A program made the translations under genes and the position numbers. A DNA stretch of 64,000 nucleotides. Origin: Lepus europaeus (taxonomy: Eukaryota; Chordata; Mammalia; Lagomorpha; Leporidae). This document shows, piece after piece, positions 43,379-55,731 of the stretch; the stretch's first letter is position 1, and each line of letters opens with the position of its first letter. The notes under the pieces were generated by a model, which was not told where the DNA came from, searched no databases, and worked only from the letters and a program-made list of their open reading frames with translations. The stretch is taken from assembly GCF_033115175.1 (NCBI RefSeq), contig NC_084827.1, positions 152,389,701 through 152,453,700 of the forward strand. The letters run 5' to 3'.

Positions 43379-44852
43379 GATAAAATGAACTGATTCTCCT
43401 TAATGCTTAAGGACTAGAATAAAAAAGAATAGGAAGAATAGCACAACACTTGAAAAACCTTTATCTTTATCTCCATTCCAGCACTCCTTTCTTGGAACAA
43501 AAATAAAAGTTTTTTTTTTTTTTTTTAAAAGACTGGATGGAAGACTCTGATTTGTGCTTGTTCTCTAAATTGTATTTGCTACCTGATAAATACCTTTGTG
43601 TGGGACTTTTCTTTAAAATATGCAAGGAAACTGCTCCATGAGAATGTGTCCTATAATTTAACTGTATTTGTGCTACTGTTATTTTTAAAATGGCTTTTCA
43701 GCAAGGGGCATGAACCTACCATTTAAAAAGCAAGCAACAAAGTGGGTAAAAAAGCACATGCTTTACTTCACTAATACTCAAAAAATGCAAATTAAAATAA
43801 TGATATACCCATTTTGTCTCTCATATTGATATTTTGAAAACTGTCACATAAGTTTTATGGGTAGGATTGCAAATCAGCACACCTTTCCTGGCATAAAGGG
43901 AATTCCAGAACTGTTCTTACACTCTGACTCAGCAGTGTCTTCTCTAGACTTTGCTGCAGGGAGAGGTATTAGAGAAATGTAAAGTTTGGGTAACGCTGCA
44001 GCCCTATCCCGGTTTGTAGTCTTTTTTGCAGAGGTCTGGTCTCTAATTTTCAGCCACATAGTACTAGTCTCCCAGGTCCACTGTATTTGTAGGGCTCTGG
44101 ATTTGAAATGGAATCAGGTTCTCAGCCCTGATGTGAGCTCATAGGTAAAAGACCTATGAAGACCTAGATACAGAATAAAAGACAGAAGATACAGAATCCA
44201 AGTTTACTAGAACATAGAGTGCCAAAATCACTAAGTCCTGTATCAACTGAGCTGGCTTGAGGACAAACTTCAAAGTATTTTTTTTTTTTGGTAAACAAAG
44301 CACCCCTGTCCACCTGAAACCCCTATGAGGAATGCCCAACCCCATCCTGATTCAGGAACCAAGAAATCTGCACTTTCATCTTCACCATTTTTTGTGAGTA
44401 ATTATTATAGGCAGATTATTTCTCCCCATTCTTGGTTTCTCTATGTCTCTTCAAGAATGGAAAGTTCCAGAAAATATTTGAATCATCAAATCATGAATTC
44501 ATCCCATATATCTGATTCAAGAAAATGTCTCAATGACTTTATTCCATCATCATACTCATGTTATTGACATCATTTTAAACTCTGCGTATATGTTTTCACA
44601 GATGCTATGTGTATACATACATCACATTGTGTTGCTGTTGTCATATATTGGTTGAGATGTGGATACACGTGGCTGTTGATACAGATTGCTGTCGATGTGG
44701 TATTAACAGAAACGGTACAGCTGTGTAATTGCAACTGTGCTTCAACTACATCTGGATTGTACAGATGGACATACACCTTATGAAGTTGTAAGGCTTCAAT
44801 AACCTCATACATGTGAAGTTCTTAGCACAACAGCTGGCACATTGCAGTCAGT
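43379..44852. other. Intergenic DNA, nothing recognised
   Basis: AT-rich in the first half; T/A runs at 43511-43527. No family or gene recognised in about 1.5 kb. Confidence 0.4.
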
Positions 44853-44853
44853 C

Positions 44854-45117
44854 AATAATAGAGAGAGAGAGAGAATTACTTTCTCAGTCCTCAAATATCT
44901 GCAGCTGCTGGGACTGAACCAGGACCAAGGCAGGAGCCAAGAAGTCCATCTGCCACATGGGTGGGGATGACCCAAGTGCTTGAGCCATCACTTGCTGTCT
45001 CCCAGGTTGTACATTTAGCAGGAAGCTGGATGGGAAGCTGGGACATGATCCCTGGCACTCTGATGTGGGAAGCAGGCATCCATAGTAGTGGCTTATTCCA
45101 CTGAACCTCTGGGGCAG
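44854..45117 (-). mobile_element. Old C-SINE
   Basis: Diverged minus-strand copy: (GA)n, ttctcagtcctcaaatatctgc, ccatctgccacatgggtggg, gatgtgggaagcaggcatcc, and head ccactgaacctctggggc. Confidence 0.75.
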
Positions 45118-45119
45118 AA

Positions 45120-45575
45120 ATCAGTGGTTCTAGTCATTCCCGTTCAAGTCTCATGACTTTGAAGAATGAGGAGCATGGGTCAAGAAGGGCGATCAGAGAA
45201 ACAAAGTTTATTGAAGCAAAGGAAAGCTCCCACTATGTGAGTGCTCCCCGAGCAAGGATGCTATCAAGGGGAAGTTGTCTAGGGGCTATATTCTTTGGGC
45301 TATGAGGACGTTTACACAAGGTTTTATAAACATATTTGTTAGTCACTGAAGACCTTGTTGGGGAGTTGATGTCTGGAGGTGGACGGGTCCAGCTGTAACC
45401 ACACCCTGTTTTATGTTCAGTTTCTCTATCTTGTTTTTTGAGTAGTGGGGCCGTGTTGTTCCAGGAAGATCCCTCTGCATGTCAGGCTTGAGTTATGTTG
45501 GGCCCTTTTTGTCCCTGACTATCTGCCTAGGGTTATATTTAGTCTCCTGTCTCTATCACCACAACACCCACTTTA
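45120..45575 (-). repeat. Probable solo LTR
   Basis: On the minus strand, cttcaataaactttgtttctctgatcg (reverse of 45193-45220) is an AATAAA signal with a closely following T/G-rich stretch, as in LTR R-U5. Upstream is a GC-richer U3-like block. No viral coding sequence is attached. Termini not resolved. Confidence 0.5.
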
Positions 45576-45635
45576 GAATTTTAAGTTTAAATGCCAACTT
45601 GTGGTTTATATTTTCTCTCTTTAAAAATTTGTTTT

Positions 45636-45986
45636 GGGGCTGGCACTGTGGTGTAGCTGGTGAAGCCCACCACTTGTAGTGCCAGCACACCATATGGGCA
45701 CTGGTTTGGGTCTTGGCTGCTCCACCTCCCATATAGCTCCCTACTAATGCACCTGGGAAAGCAGCAGAAGATGACTCAAGTGCTTGGGCCCCTGAACCCA
45801 TGTGGGAGACCAGGAAAAAGCTCCTGACTCCTGGCTTCGGCTTGGCTCCTGGCTCCTGGCTGTTACGGCCATTGGGGGAGTGAACCAGCTATTGAATTTT
45901 TGTGTTTTTTCTCTCTCTCTCCCTCTTACTCTTTCTCTCCCTCTCTCTCTGCCTCTGCCTCACAAATAAATAAATCTTTAAAAATG
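45636..45986 (+). mobile_element. C-SINE
   Basis: Plus-strand copy: ggggctggcactgtggtgta head, gtttgggtcttggctgctcc, long pyrimidine tract (45908-45955), tail aaataaataaatcttt. A short internal duplicate (cttggctcctggctcctggctg, 45842-45863) is present. Confidence 0.9.
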
Positions 45987-46128
45987 CCATTTAAATTTTT
46001 TTTTTTTACTTTTTAATTGTTGGACTATCGTATACAAAGGGAAACATTTTGACTGTCATTTCCTTTTTGAAATATGGATGTTATTTACATTATTATTAAC
46101 ATGATCATCTATAATCATGTCTTTCAAA

Positions 46129-46271
46129 GTTAGCGCCGCAGCTCATTTGGCTAATCCTCCGCCTGCGGCACTGGTACCCCGGGTTCTAGTCCTGGTTGGG
46201 GTGCCAGGGTCTAGTTCCAGTTGCACCTCTTCCAGTCCAGCTCTCTGCTGTGGCCCGGGAAGGCAGTGGAG
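46129..46271 (+). mobile_element. Young-subtype C-SINE cut at its 3' side
   Basis: Head gcgccgcagctcatttggct, ccgggttctagtcctggttggg and up to gaaggcagtggag, then non-SINE sequence. The loss of the 3' half is unusual for retroposition and implies a later deletion. Confidence 0.88.
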
Positions 46272-46297
46272 CATTTTATGTTCTAAAGTATTTTATA

Positions 46298-46611
46298 GGG
46301 GCTGGTGCTGTAGCGTAGTGGGTAAAGCCACCACTGGCAAGTGCCAGCATCCCATGTGGGCGCCAATTCTAGTCCCTGCTGCTCCACTTCTGATCCTCGG
46401 AAATCAGTAGTGGATGGAACAAGTCCTTGGGCCTCTGCTCCCACATGGGAGGCCAGGAAGAAGCTCCTGGCTCCTGGCTTCGGGTCAGCGCAGTTCTGGC
46501 AGTTGTAGCCATTTGGGGAGTGAACCAGCGGATGGAAGATCTCTCTCTCTGTCTCTCCTTCTCTCTCTGTGTAACTCTGACTTTCAAATAAATAAATAAA
46601 TCTTTAAAAAA
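46298..46611 (+). mobile_element. C-SINE
   Basis: Plus-strand copy with head ggggctggtgctgtagcgta and tail aaataaataaataaatcttt. Flanks tattttata and gttttata may be the duplication. A short deletion follows ccacttctgatcc. Confidence 0.9.
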
Positions 46612-47163
46612 TGTTTTATATACCATATAATTTGAATTTTCAAAAAATTCTATTAGAAGTATATTTTTATTTTATGGTTAAGCTCTAGGGAGTGTCTGGG
46701 ATAGCTTAGATTTTATGGCTAGAACACTGGGGTGCTAATTCCAAAGTAAACCATCCTGTTTTTCCAAATACATATTCAAGTGTCCCATAAAATGAAACTG
46801 CATCATATCCAATAAGCAGTTTCTGACTTACAATGTTGCCTTTAGGATGACACAAACTCCTAAATGTCTCCACTGTGTTGTATCCTCTGTGCCCAGCTGT
46901 TTCGTCACTGAAGCTTGTAACACTTTTGCTTTGATTCCTTTAGGAAAACTTCCTGAGGTTTCAGAATGAAAAGTTATTTAACTACATTCTAATTTAATCC
47001 CTACTTTCAAATGTGGCTCTGTTCTTTACAATTAAATGAGCGTTTTCCATTATGAAAATAATTGAGGTTAAATTATATTCAGGTGATTTTTGCTTCTTTA
47101 TCATATGCCATAATATTGTAATCTTCTTGTAAGTGGTTATTCTCTGAAGGGTGATGACCATAT
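46612..47163. other. Intergenic DNA, nothing recognised
   Basis: No family or gene recognised. Confidence 0.4.
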
Positions 47164-47177
47164 TTGAATCATTCATT

Positions 47178-47233
47178 TTTTTAAAGATTTATTTACTCAT
47201 TTGAAAGTCAGAGTTACACACAGAGAGAAGGAG

Positions 47234-47281
<48 letters not shown>

Positions 47282-47511
47282 CTTCCATTCGCTGGTTCAC
47301 TCTCCTATTGGCTGCAATAGCTGGAGCTGGGCTGATCTGAAGCCAGGAGCCAGGAGCTTTTTTTGGGTCTCCCATGCGGAGTTGGGCCATCTTCTACTGC
47401 TTTCCCAGGCCATAGCAGAGAGCTGGATGGGATGTGCAGCAGCCGGCGCCCATATGGGATGCCGGCATTGCAGGTGGCAGCTCTACCTGCTATGCCACAA
47501 TGCCGGGCCCT
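47178..47511 (-). mobile_element. C-SINE with long (GA)n
   Basis: Minus-strand copy with a (GA)20-type run (47238-47280) and intact head gctatgccacaatgccgggcc. About 30 bases are missing around 47380 relative to neighbours. Confidence 0.93.
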
Positions 47512-47579
47512 GTGTCAATCATTGATTATGTCATCACAACAATTCTCTGATACAGTTATCCCTTCCCCACTCACTTTTG

Positions 47580-47718
47580 TTTTGCAAAGAGCAGGAAACT
47601 TGTGCTAATGAGTTAAATATCTTATTACAGGGTCGCAGACAGTCCTAGCAGTGGTAGAAGCTAGATTTGGGTACAAGGCTGACCAACTCAAAGCCAGTCC
47701 ATAATCTTTGCATTACGG
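47580..47718 (-). repeat. MIR remnant
   Basis: gagcaggaaacttgtgctaatgagttaaatatcttattacagggtcgcagacag...gtagaagctagatttgggtac is the MIR core in reverse. Confidence 0.65.
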
Positions 47719-49160
47719 GTCTTTGGGCAAGACGATCTACATAGCCATGGATGGATTTGTTAATGAACCAGCAACATCTGAAGACATCACACTTGAATTC
47801 CATTTGTTCTAGCACCCTAGAAGCTTAATTCCATACACATTTGGGAAGGTCTCATCTCAGCTGATGTTCCATGTCATTCTTCAACATTACAATGACACCT
47901 TTTTCTTGTGTCATGCCCATTGGTGAGTTCCATTCTAGCAAAACTTAGTGATAGTCTGTTGGGTCATGTTTATCTCCCTATCAAACCTACTCTGTATTGA
48001 TACAGAGATACTGTAATCCCTGAATTCTGTATCTTTGCACTAAATACATCTTAATGAATTATGTGTTTTGAAATACCAAATAATAGAAATGTTGAGATAA
48101 GAATAATTATAAAGCAGAGTAGAAGTAGGGAAATAAATATGACTTTAGAAAGAAAATTGCCAAAGACCATAGCCAAACTATTAGGATATACTATTATAAT
48201 TATAAACTAATAGGATAAACTACTAGGATATATGAGATATACTAATTCACTGCCCATCACTGAACGTATCCTTCTTCTAATATTTAATTATACTTCTAGT
48301 GCAAGGACTTCAAAGGCATCTCCATCAGGGGAGAGAATGCTAACCCAGGATCTGGTATTCAGTAAGTACTCATGGATGAAAGAACCAATATCCCTAGCCT
48401 GGACTAATTGAACCAGGTGGCACATATGAAGAAAGCAATTGAAGATTATAAACTTTTCATGAATATGTTGAATTAAGTAAAATAACCTTAGCAGCAACAT
48501 TTGTATACCCTTCTCAGAGTCAAGAGATTCTGAGTAATAACAATAAGGTGTTCATGTCATGAAGATTTTTTATTACATCTGGATTTACGTATTAAGGTTT
48601 ATTCATTCAAGATATTAGAAAATACTACATTTCAAATATCTTTTCCATTTCTCTGGACATTAGGAATGTGCCATAGTTGTAGGATGAGTCATTAAAAGCC
48701 AGCACACACATACAGCAACACAATTATACATGCATGCAATCTAGGCAGGTTGCCTATACTCACTGATGCAGCTTTTTGGCATCTTGCAGCATTTAATTAA
48801 AATCCCTCCTATTTTAGTTCTTGACAATTTTTAATGCTTCATTAACTCCAACAATTGTGGATTACTGCCAGCTTTATTTGCAGAAACCATGGAAATTTAT
48901 TAACTCTTATAAATGTCAAAAGACAATAGAGACACTGGAGGGCTGATAATTAAATGCATCTTTTAATTTCTACCTAAAAATGGAATTCAATTCATATTCA
49001 TTTACAGGTTGTTGTCAATGTGTAGTTTCTGGTTTCTGCCCCCCGTCTTGGTTCTGTTTGACCTTCAATGAATCAGGGTAAAGCTGACTCTTCAAGTGTG
49101 CCAAACATGTTATGTTTTGTCATAAACCATTCATGAGCAAAGTGTCAAGATCCTTGAAGA
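47719..49160. other. Intergenic DNA, nothing recognised
   Basis: About 1.4 kb without an assigned repeat. 48170-48245 has a short imperfect local repeat (actattaggatatactattat, taggataaactactaggata). Confidence 0.4.
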
Positions 49161-49162
49161 TT

Positions 49163-49475
49163 TTTAAAAGCGATTTATTTATTTATTTGAAAAGTGGAGC
49201 AGCAGAGAAAACCAGAGTGAAAGCAAGAGAAAAGAGAAAACTTCCCTTCTCCCCAGGTGCCTGCAACAACCAGGATGAAGCTAGGAGTGCAGAATTCCAT
49301 TCAGGTCTCCCACATGGGTGGTAGGACCCAAGTACTTGGACCATCATTTGCTGTTCTTCCAGGTGTATTAAAAAGAAGCTGGATCAGAAGTGGAGTAGCT
49401 GGAACTCTAACCTGCACCCTGATATGAATGTGGGTGTCTCAAGCAGCAACTTAACCTGCTGCACCACAGCTCTTA
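49163..49475 (-). mobile_element. Old C-SINE
   Basis: Diverged minus-strand copy: gatttatttatttatttgaa, tcaggtctcccacatgggtgg, gctggatcagaagtggagtag, and head cctgctgcaccacagctctt. Confidence 0.82.
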
Positions 49476-49499
49476 AAAAAAAGGTTGGGGGGTGAAGGA

Positions 49500-49600
49500 G
49501 GCTGGGGCTGTGGTATAGCAGGTGAAGCTGCCTGCACTGTCGAAATCCCATACAGGTACTGATTTGAGTCCCAGCTACTCCTCTTCCGATCCAGTTCTTG
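49500..49600 (+). mobile_element. C-SINE head fragment joined to old L1
   Basis: Plus-strand head and B box (ggctggggctgtggtatagc, gatttgagtcccagctactcc, cttccgatccagttctt). It then joins L1 ORF2-type sequence at 49601 without a tail, suggesting a deletion junction. Confidence 0.85.
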
Positions 49601-50012
49601 GTGGACACCTTGGTTGGTTCCACATTTTGGCTATGTTGAACAGTGCTGTTATAAAAATGATGGTGCTGGTATCATTTTGATACATCGTGCTCAAGTCTTT
49701 TGAGTATATACCCAGTAGTGGGATTGCTGGATCATATGCCAAGTCTATTTCTAATTTTTAAAGAAATTTCCACACTTTTTCCACAGTGGCTGCACTAATT
49801 CACATTCCCACTATGTATGAGTGTTCCTCTTTGTCCACAACTCTCTGTGTTTTGGATTTTAGTCATTCCAACAGGAGTCAGGCAATATCTCAGTGTGGTT
49901 TTGATTTGCATTTCCCTGATGGCTAGTGATGTTGAGCGTTTATTCATACATTTGTTGGCCAATTGTATTTCTTCTTTTGAGAACTGTCTATTGAAGTCCT
50001 TTGCCCATTTCT
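49601..50012 (-). mobile_element. Old L1, 3' segment (part 1 of a split element)
   Basis: Reverse complement of the L1 ORF2 C-terminal region: gtatatacccagtagtgggattgctgg, cacagtggctgcactaattcac, gtggttttgatttgcatttcc. The element resumes at 50376-50398 after a SINE and at 57782-59200 after the young L1. Many stops; not coding. Confidence 0.88.
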
Positions 50013-50359
50013 TTTTTTTTAAACTTTAATTTTTTTTGTTTTACTTGACAGGTAGAGTTATAGACAGTGAGAGACAGAGAGAAAGGTCTTCCTTCCATTG
50101 GTTCACTCCCGTAATGGTTGCTACGGCTGGTGCTGTGCCGATCCGAAGCCAGGAGCTGGGTGCCTCCTCCCGATCTCCCATGTGGGTGCAGGGACCCAAG
50201 CACTTGGGCCATCCTCCACTGGCCTTCTGGGCCACAGCAGAGAGCTGGCCTGGAAGAGGAGCAACTGGGACTAGTACCCAGCACCCCAACTGGGACTAGA
50301 ACCTGGGGTGCCGGTGCTGCAGGTGGAGGATTAGCCAAGTGAGCCACAGTACTGGCCAA
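50013..50359 (-). mobile_element. C-SINE with 16 bp duplication inside old L1
   Basis: Minus-strand copy between exact duplicates of tcctttgcccatttct (49997-50012 and 50360-50375), both L1-derived. Body from tttacttgacaggtagagtta to gagccacagtactggcc. Confidence 0.95.
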
Positions 50360-50398
50360 TCCTTTGCCCATTTCTATACTGGATTTGTTGTTGAGTTT

Positions 50399-51837
50399 TT
50401 TTTTTAAACTTTTATTTAATGAATATAAATTTCCAAAGTACAGCTTATGGATTACAATGGCTCCCCCACATAACTTCCCTCCTACCCGCAACTCTCCCCT
50501 TTCCCGCTCCCTCTTCCCCTTACATTCACATCAAGATTCATTTTCAATTCTCTTTATATACAGAAGATCAGTTTAGTATATATTAAGTAAAGATTTCAAC
50601 AGTTTGCCCCACATAGCAACACAAAGTGAAAAAATACTGTTGGAGTACTAGTTATAGCATTAAATAACAGTGTACAGCACATTAAAGACAGAGATCCTAC
50701 ATAATATTTTTTTTAAATTAATTAATTTTCTATGCCATTTCCAATTTAACACCAGGTTTGTTTTTTTTTTCATTTTCAATTATCTTTATATACAGAAGAT
50801 CGATTCAGTATATACTAAGTAAAGATTTCATCAGTTTGCACCCACACAGAAACACAAAGTGTAAAAATACTGTTTTAGTACTAGTTATAGCATCACTTCA
50901 CATTAGACAACACATTAAGGACAGATCCCACATGAGATGTAAGTACACAGTGACTCTTGTTGTTGACTTAACAATTTGACACCCTTGTTTATGGCGTCAG
51001 TAATCTCCCTAGGCTCTAGTCATGAGTTGCCAAGGCTATGGAAGCTTTTAGGGTTCTCCGACTTTGATCTTATTCTGATAGGGTCATATTCAAAGTGGAA
51101 TTTCTCTCCTCCCTTCAGAGAAAGGTACCTCTTTCTTTGATGGCCCCGTTCTTTCCACTGGGATCTCACTTGCAGAGATCTTTCATTTAGGTTTTTTTTT
51201 TTTTTTTCCATGGTGTCTTGGCTTTCCATGCCTAAAACACTATCATGGGCTCTTCAGCCAGATCTGAATGCCTTAAGAGCTGATTCTGAGGCCAGAGTGC
51301 TATTTAGAACATCTGCCATTCTCTGAGTCTGCTGTGTATCCTGCTTCCCATGTTGGATCTTTCTCTCCCTTTTTGATTCTATCAGTTAGTATTAGCAGAC
51401 ACTAGTCTTGTTTGTGTGATCCCTTTGACTCTTAGACCTATCAGAGTCATCAATTGTGAACAGAAATTGATCACTTGGTGAGATGGCATTGGTACATGCG
51501 ACCTAGATGGGATTGTATTGGAATGCCCTGGCACATTTCTAACTCCACCATTTGGGGCAAGTCCGATTGAGCATGTCCCAAATTGTACATCTCCTCCCTC
51601 TCTTTTTCCTACTCTTATATTTAACAGGGAACACTTCAGTTAAAATTTAAACACCTAAGAATAATTGTGTGTTAATTACAGAGTTCAACCACTAGTACTA
51701 GAACAACAACAACAACAACAACAAAATACTAAAATGGTTAAAGTATTACATTGTACATCAACAGTCAGGACAAGAGCTGATCAGGTCATTGTTTCTTATA
51801 GTGTCCATTTCACTTCAACAGGTTTCCCCTTTGGTGC
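50399..51837 (-). repeat. L1 3' UTR with internal tandem duplication
   Basis: A block starting cattttcaatt occurs at 50539 and again at 50771 (period about 232). It runs on to tttatatacagaagatc and taagtaaagatttca and stays alignable to the acacattaaagacagag/acacattaaggacag segment. A T run precedes each block. The older L1 copies at 1786-2815 and 16726-17360 have the block once. An (AAC)n run lies at 51704-51725. Confidence 0.85.
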
Positions 51838-54800
51838 TCAGTTGTCGCCGATCAGGGAAAACATATAATATTTGTCTCTTTGGGACTGGCTTAATTCACT
51901 CAGCATGATGTTTTCCAGGTTCCTACATCTTGTTGCAAATGACCGTGTTTCATTGTTTTTGACTGCTGTATAGTATTCTATACAGTACATGTCCCATAAT
52001 TTCTTTATCCAGTCTACTGTTGATAGACATTTGGGTTGGTTCCAGGTCTTAGCTATTGTGAATTGAGCTGCAATAAACATTAATGTGCAGACCGCTATTT
52101 TGTTTCCCAATTTAATTTCCTTTGGGCGAATTCCAAAGAGTGGGATGGCTGGGTTGTATGGTAAGGTTATATTCAGGTTTCTGAGGAATCGCCAGACTGA
52201 CTTCCATAGTGGTTTAACCAGTTTGCATTCTCACCAACAGTGAGTTAGTGTGCCTTTTTCCCCACATCCTCTCTAGCATCTGTTGTTGGTAGATTTCTGA
52301 ATGTGAGCCATTCTCACTGGGGTGAGGTGAAACCTCATTGTGGTTTTGATTTGCATTTCTCTGATTGCTAGTGATCTTGAACAATTATTCATGTGTCTGT
52401 TGGCCATTTGGATTTCCTCTTTTGAAAAATGTCTATTGAGGTCCTTGGCCCATCTCTTAAGTGGGTTGTTTGTTTTGTTGTTGTGGATTTTCTTGATTTC
52501 TTTGTAGATTCTGGTTATCAACCCTTTATCTGTAGTATAGTTTGCAAACATTTTTTCCCATTCTGTCGGTTGCCTATTCACTTTCCTGACTGTTTCTTTT
52601 GCAGTACAGAAACTTCTCAATTTGATGCAATCCCAAATGTTAATTTTGGCTTTGACTGCCTGTGCTTCTGGGGTATTTTCCAAGAAGTCTTAAACTGTAC
52701 CTATATCTTGCAGGGTTTCTCCAATGCTCTCTAATAGTTTGATGGTTTCGGGTCGTTGATTTAAGTCTTTAATCCATGTTGAGTGAATTTTTCTGTAAGG
52801 TGAAAGGTAGGGGTCTCGCTTCATGCTTCTGCATGTGGAAATCCAATTTTCCCAGCACCATTTATTGAATAGACTATCCTTATTCCAGGAATTGGTTTTG
52901 GATCCTTGATCAAATGTAAGTTGGCTGTAGATGTTTGGATTGATTTCTGGTGTTTCTATTCTGTTCCATTGGTCTATCCATCTGTTTCTGTACCAGTACC
53001 ATGCTGTTTTGATAACAATTGCCCTGTAGTATGTCCTGAAATCTGGTATAGTGATGCCTCCAGCTTTCTTTTGTAGTACAAGATTGCTTTGGCTATTCGA
53101 GGTCTTTTGTGTCTCCATATGAAGTTCAGCATCATTTTTTCCAGATCTGAGAAGAATGTCCTCGGTATCTTGATTGGTATTGCATTGAATGTATAAATTG
53201 CTTTTGGGAGAATAGACATTTTGATGATATTGATTCTTCCAATCCATGAGCATGAAAGATTTCTCCATTTTTTGGTATCCTCTTCTATTTCTTTCTTTAA
53301 GGTTTTGTAACTTTCATCGTAGAGATCTTTAACGTCCTTGGTTAAGTTTATTCCAAGGTATTTGATTGTTTTTGTAGCTATTGTGAATGGGATTGATCTT
53401 AGAAGTTCTTCCTCAGCCATGGCATTGTTTGTGTATACAAAGGCTGTTGATTTTTGTGCATTGATTTTATATCCTGCTACTTTGCCAAACTCTTCTATGA
53501 GTTCCAGCAGTCTCTTAGTAGAGTTCTTTGGGTCCCCTAAATAAAGAATCATATCATCTGCAAAGAGGGATAGTTTGAGTTCTTCCTTCCCAATTTGTAT
53601 CCCTTTAATTTCTTTTTCTTGCCTGATGGCTCTGGCTAAAACTTCCAGAACTATATTGAGTAGCAGTGGTGAGAGTGGGCATCCCTGTCTGGTACCAGAT
53701 CTCAGCAGAAATGCTTCCAACTTTTCCCCATTCAATAGGATGTTGGCCGTGGGCTTTTCATAAATTGCTTTGATTGTATTGAGGAATGTTCCTTCCATAC
53801 CCAGTTTGCTTAGAGTTTTCATCATGAAAGGGTGTTGTATTTTATCAAATGCTTTCTCTGCATCTATTGAGATAATCATAGGATTTTTCTTCTGCAGTCT
53901 GTTAATGTGGTGTATCACGTTGATTGTTTTGCGAACATTGAAGCATCTCTGCATACCAGGGAAAAATCCCACTTGGTCTGGGTGGATGATCTTTCTGATG
54001 TGTTGTTGCATTCTATTGGCCAGAATTTTATTGAGTATTTTTGCGTCTATGTTCATCAAGTATATTGGTCTGTAATTCTCTTTCAATGCTGCATCTTTTT
54101 CTGGCTTAGGAATTAAGGTGATGGTGGCTTCATAGAAAGAATTTGGGAGGATTCCCTCTTTTTCGATTGTTCTGAATAGTTTGAGAAGAATTGGAGTTAG
54201 TTCTTCTTTAAATGTCTGGTAGAATTCAGCGGTGAATCCATCTGGTCCTGGGATTTTCTTTGTTGGGAGGGCCTTTATTACTGTTTCAATTTCTGTCTCT
54301 GTTATGGGTCTGTTTAGGTTTTCCCTGTCTTCCTGGCTCAATTTCGGTAGGTTGTTTGTGTCCAGGAATCTGTCCATTTCTGATAGATTTCCTTGTTTGC
54401 TGGCATACAAGTCCTTGTAGTAATTTCTGATGATTCTTTTTATTTCTGTGGCATCTGTTGTTACGTTTCCCTTTTCATCTCTGATTTTATTGATTTGGGT
54501 CTTTTCTTTTTTTAGTTAGTTGGTCCAATGGGGTGTCAATTTTGTTTATTTTTTCAAAAAACCAGCACCTCACTTGACTGATTTTTTGTAATGTTTTTTT
54601 TTTTTTTTGGATTCAATCCTTTTGATTTCTACTCTGATTTTAATTATTTCTCCTCTCCTACTAGATTTGGGTTTGGTTTGCTGCAGATTTTCTAGATCCT
54701 TGAGATGACTTGAAAGCTCATCTATTTGGTGCCTTTCCAATTTCTTGATGTAGGCACCTATTGATATAAACTTTCCTCTTAACACTGCTTTTGCTATATC

Positions 54801-55663
54801 CCATAGGTTTTGGTATGTTGTGCTGTTATCCTCATTTACTTCCAGAAAGTTTTTGATTTCTCTTTTAATTTCTTCTATGACCCAGTGTTCATTCAAGATC
54901 ATGTTGTTCAATCTCCATGTTTTTGCATATGCTCTAGGGATTCCCGAGTTGCTAATTTCCAATTTCATTCCTTTGTGGTCTGAGAAGCTGCATGGTATGA
55001 TTCTAATTCTTTTGAATTTGCTGAGACTTGCTTTATGGCCTAGTATGTGGTCAATCCTAGAGAGGGTTCCATGTACTGATGAGAAGAATGTAAAGTCCTC
55101 CGATGTAGGATGAAATGTTCTGTAGATATCTGTTAGATCCATTTGGCCTATAGTGTCGTTTAAATCTACTGTCTCCTTGTTGATCTTCTGTCCTGTTGAT
55201 CTGTCTATCTCTGAGAGTTGAGTATTGTAGTCCCCCAGTACTATTGTGTTGGGGTCTAAGTCTCCCTTTAAGTCCCTTAACAAGTATTTAAATAAACTGG
55301 TGCCCTGTAATTAGGTGCATATATATTGATAATCGTTATATCTTCCTGTTGAATGGATCCCTTAATCATTAAATAGTGCCCCTCTTTGTCTCTCCTGACA
55401 GTTTTTGTGGTAAAGTTTATGTTGTCCGATATTAAGATGGCTACGCTCGCTCTTTTTTCATTTCTGTTGGCATGGTATATCTTTTTCCAGCCTTTCACTT
55501 TCAGCCTGTATGCATCATTGTGGGAAAGATGTGTTTCTTGTAAGCAGCAAAAAGATGGGTTTTGTTCCTTAACCCAATCAGCCAATCGGTGTCTTTTAAC
55601 TGGACAGTTAAGGCCATTAACATTCAATGTGACTATTGAGAAGGAGTAACTTTGCCCTGCCAT
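51838..55663 (-). pseudogene. Degenerate L1 ORF2 (endonuclease-reverse transcriptase)
   Basis: The span from ATG (55661-55663) to the terminal stop at 51838 is about 1275 codons, the usual ORF2 length. Endonuclease marks: TLNVNGLN and LQETHL near the start, then LGDYNT, SDHKG and RIDHILG. Reverse-transcriptase FADD is at 53553-53564, after [12 protein letters not shown]. Frame shifts once near 55280 and again between 52974 and 53268. There are stops near 54570, 54410-54412, 52687 and 52270. ORF2p nicks the target and copies L1 RNA; this copy cannot make a full protein. Confidence 0.93.
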
Positions 55664-55731
55664 TTGCCAAAGATATTTTCTAATATATGCTTTGAGATTT
55701 CTGTGATCTTTTGCTGTGAGGTTTCCTTCCT

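Noticed and set aside
53770-54116. Plus-strand open frames inside the L1 (also 52429-52734, 54820-55113, 55386-55649)
   Set aside because: Antisense shadows of L1 ORF2, which runs on the minus strand.
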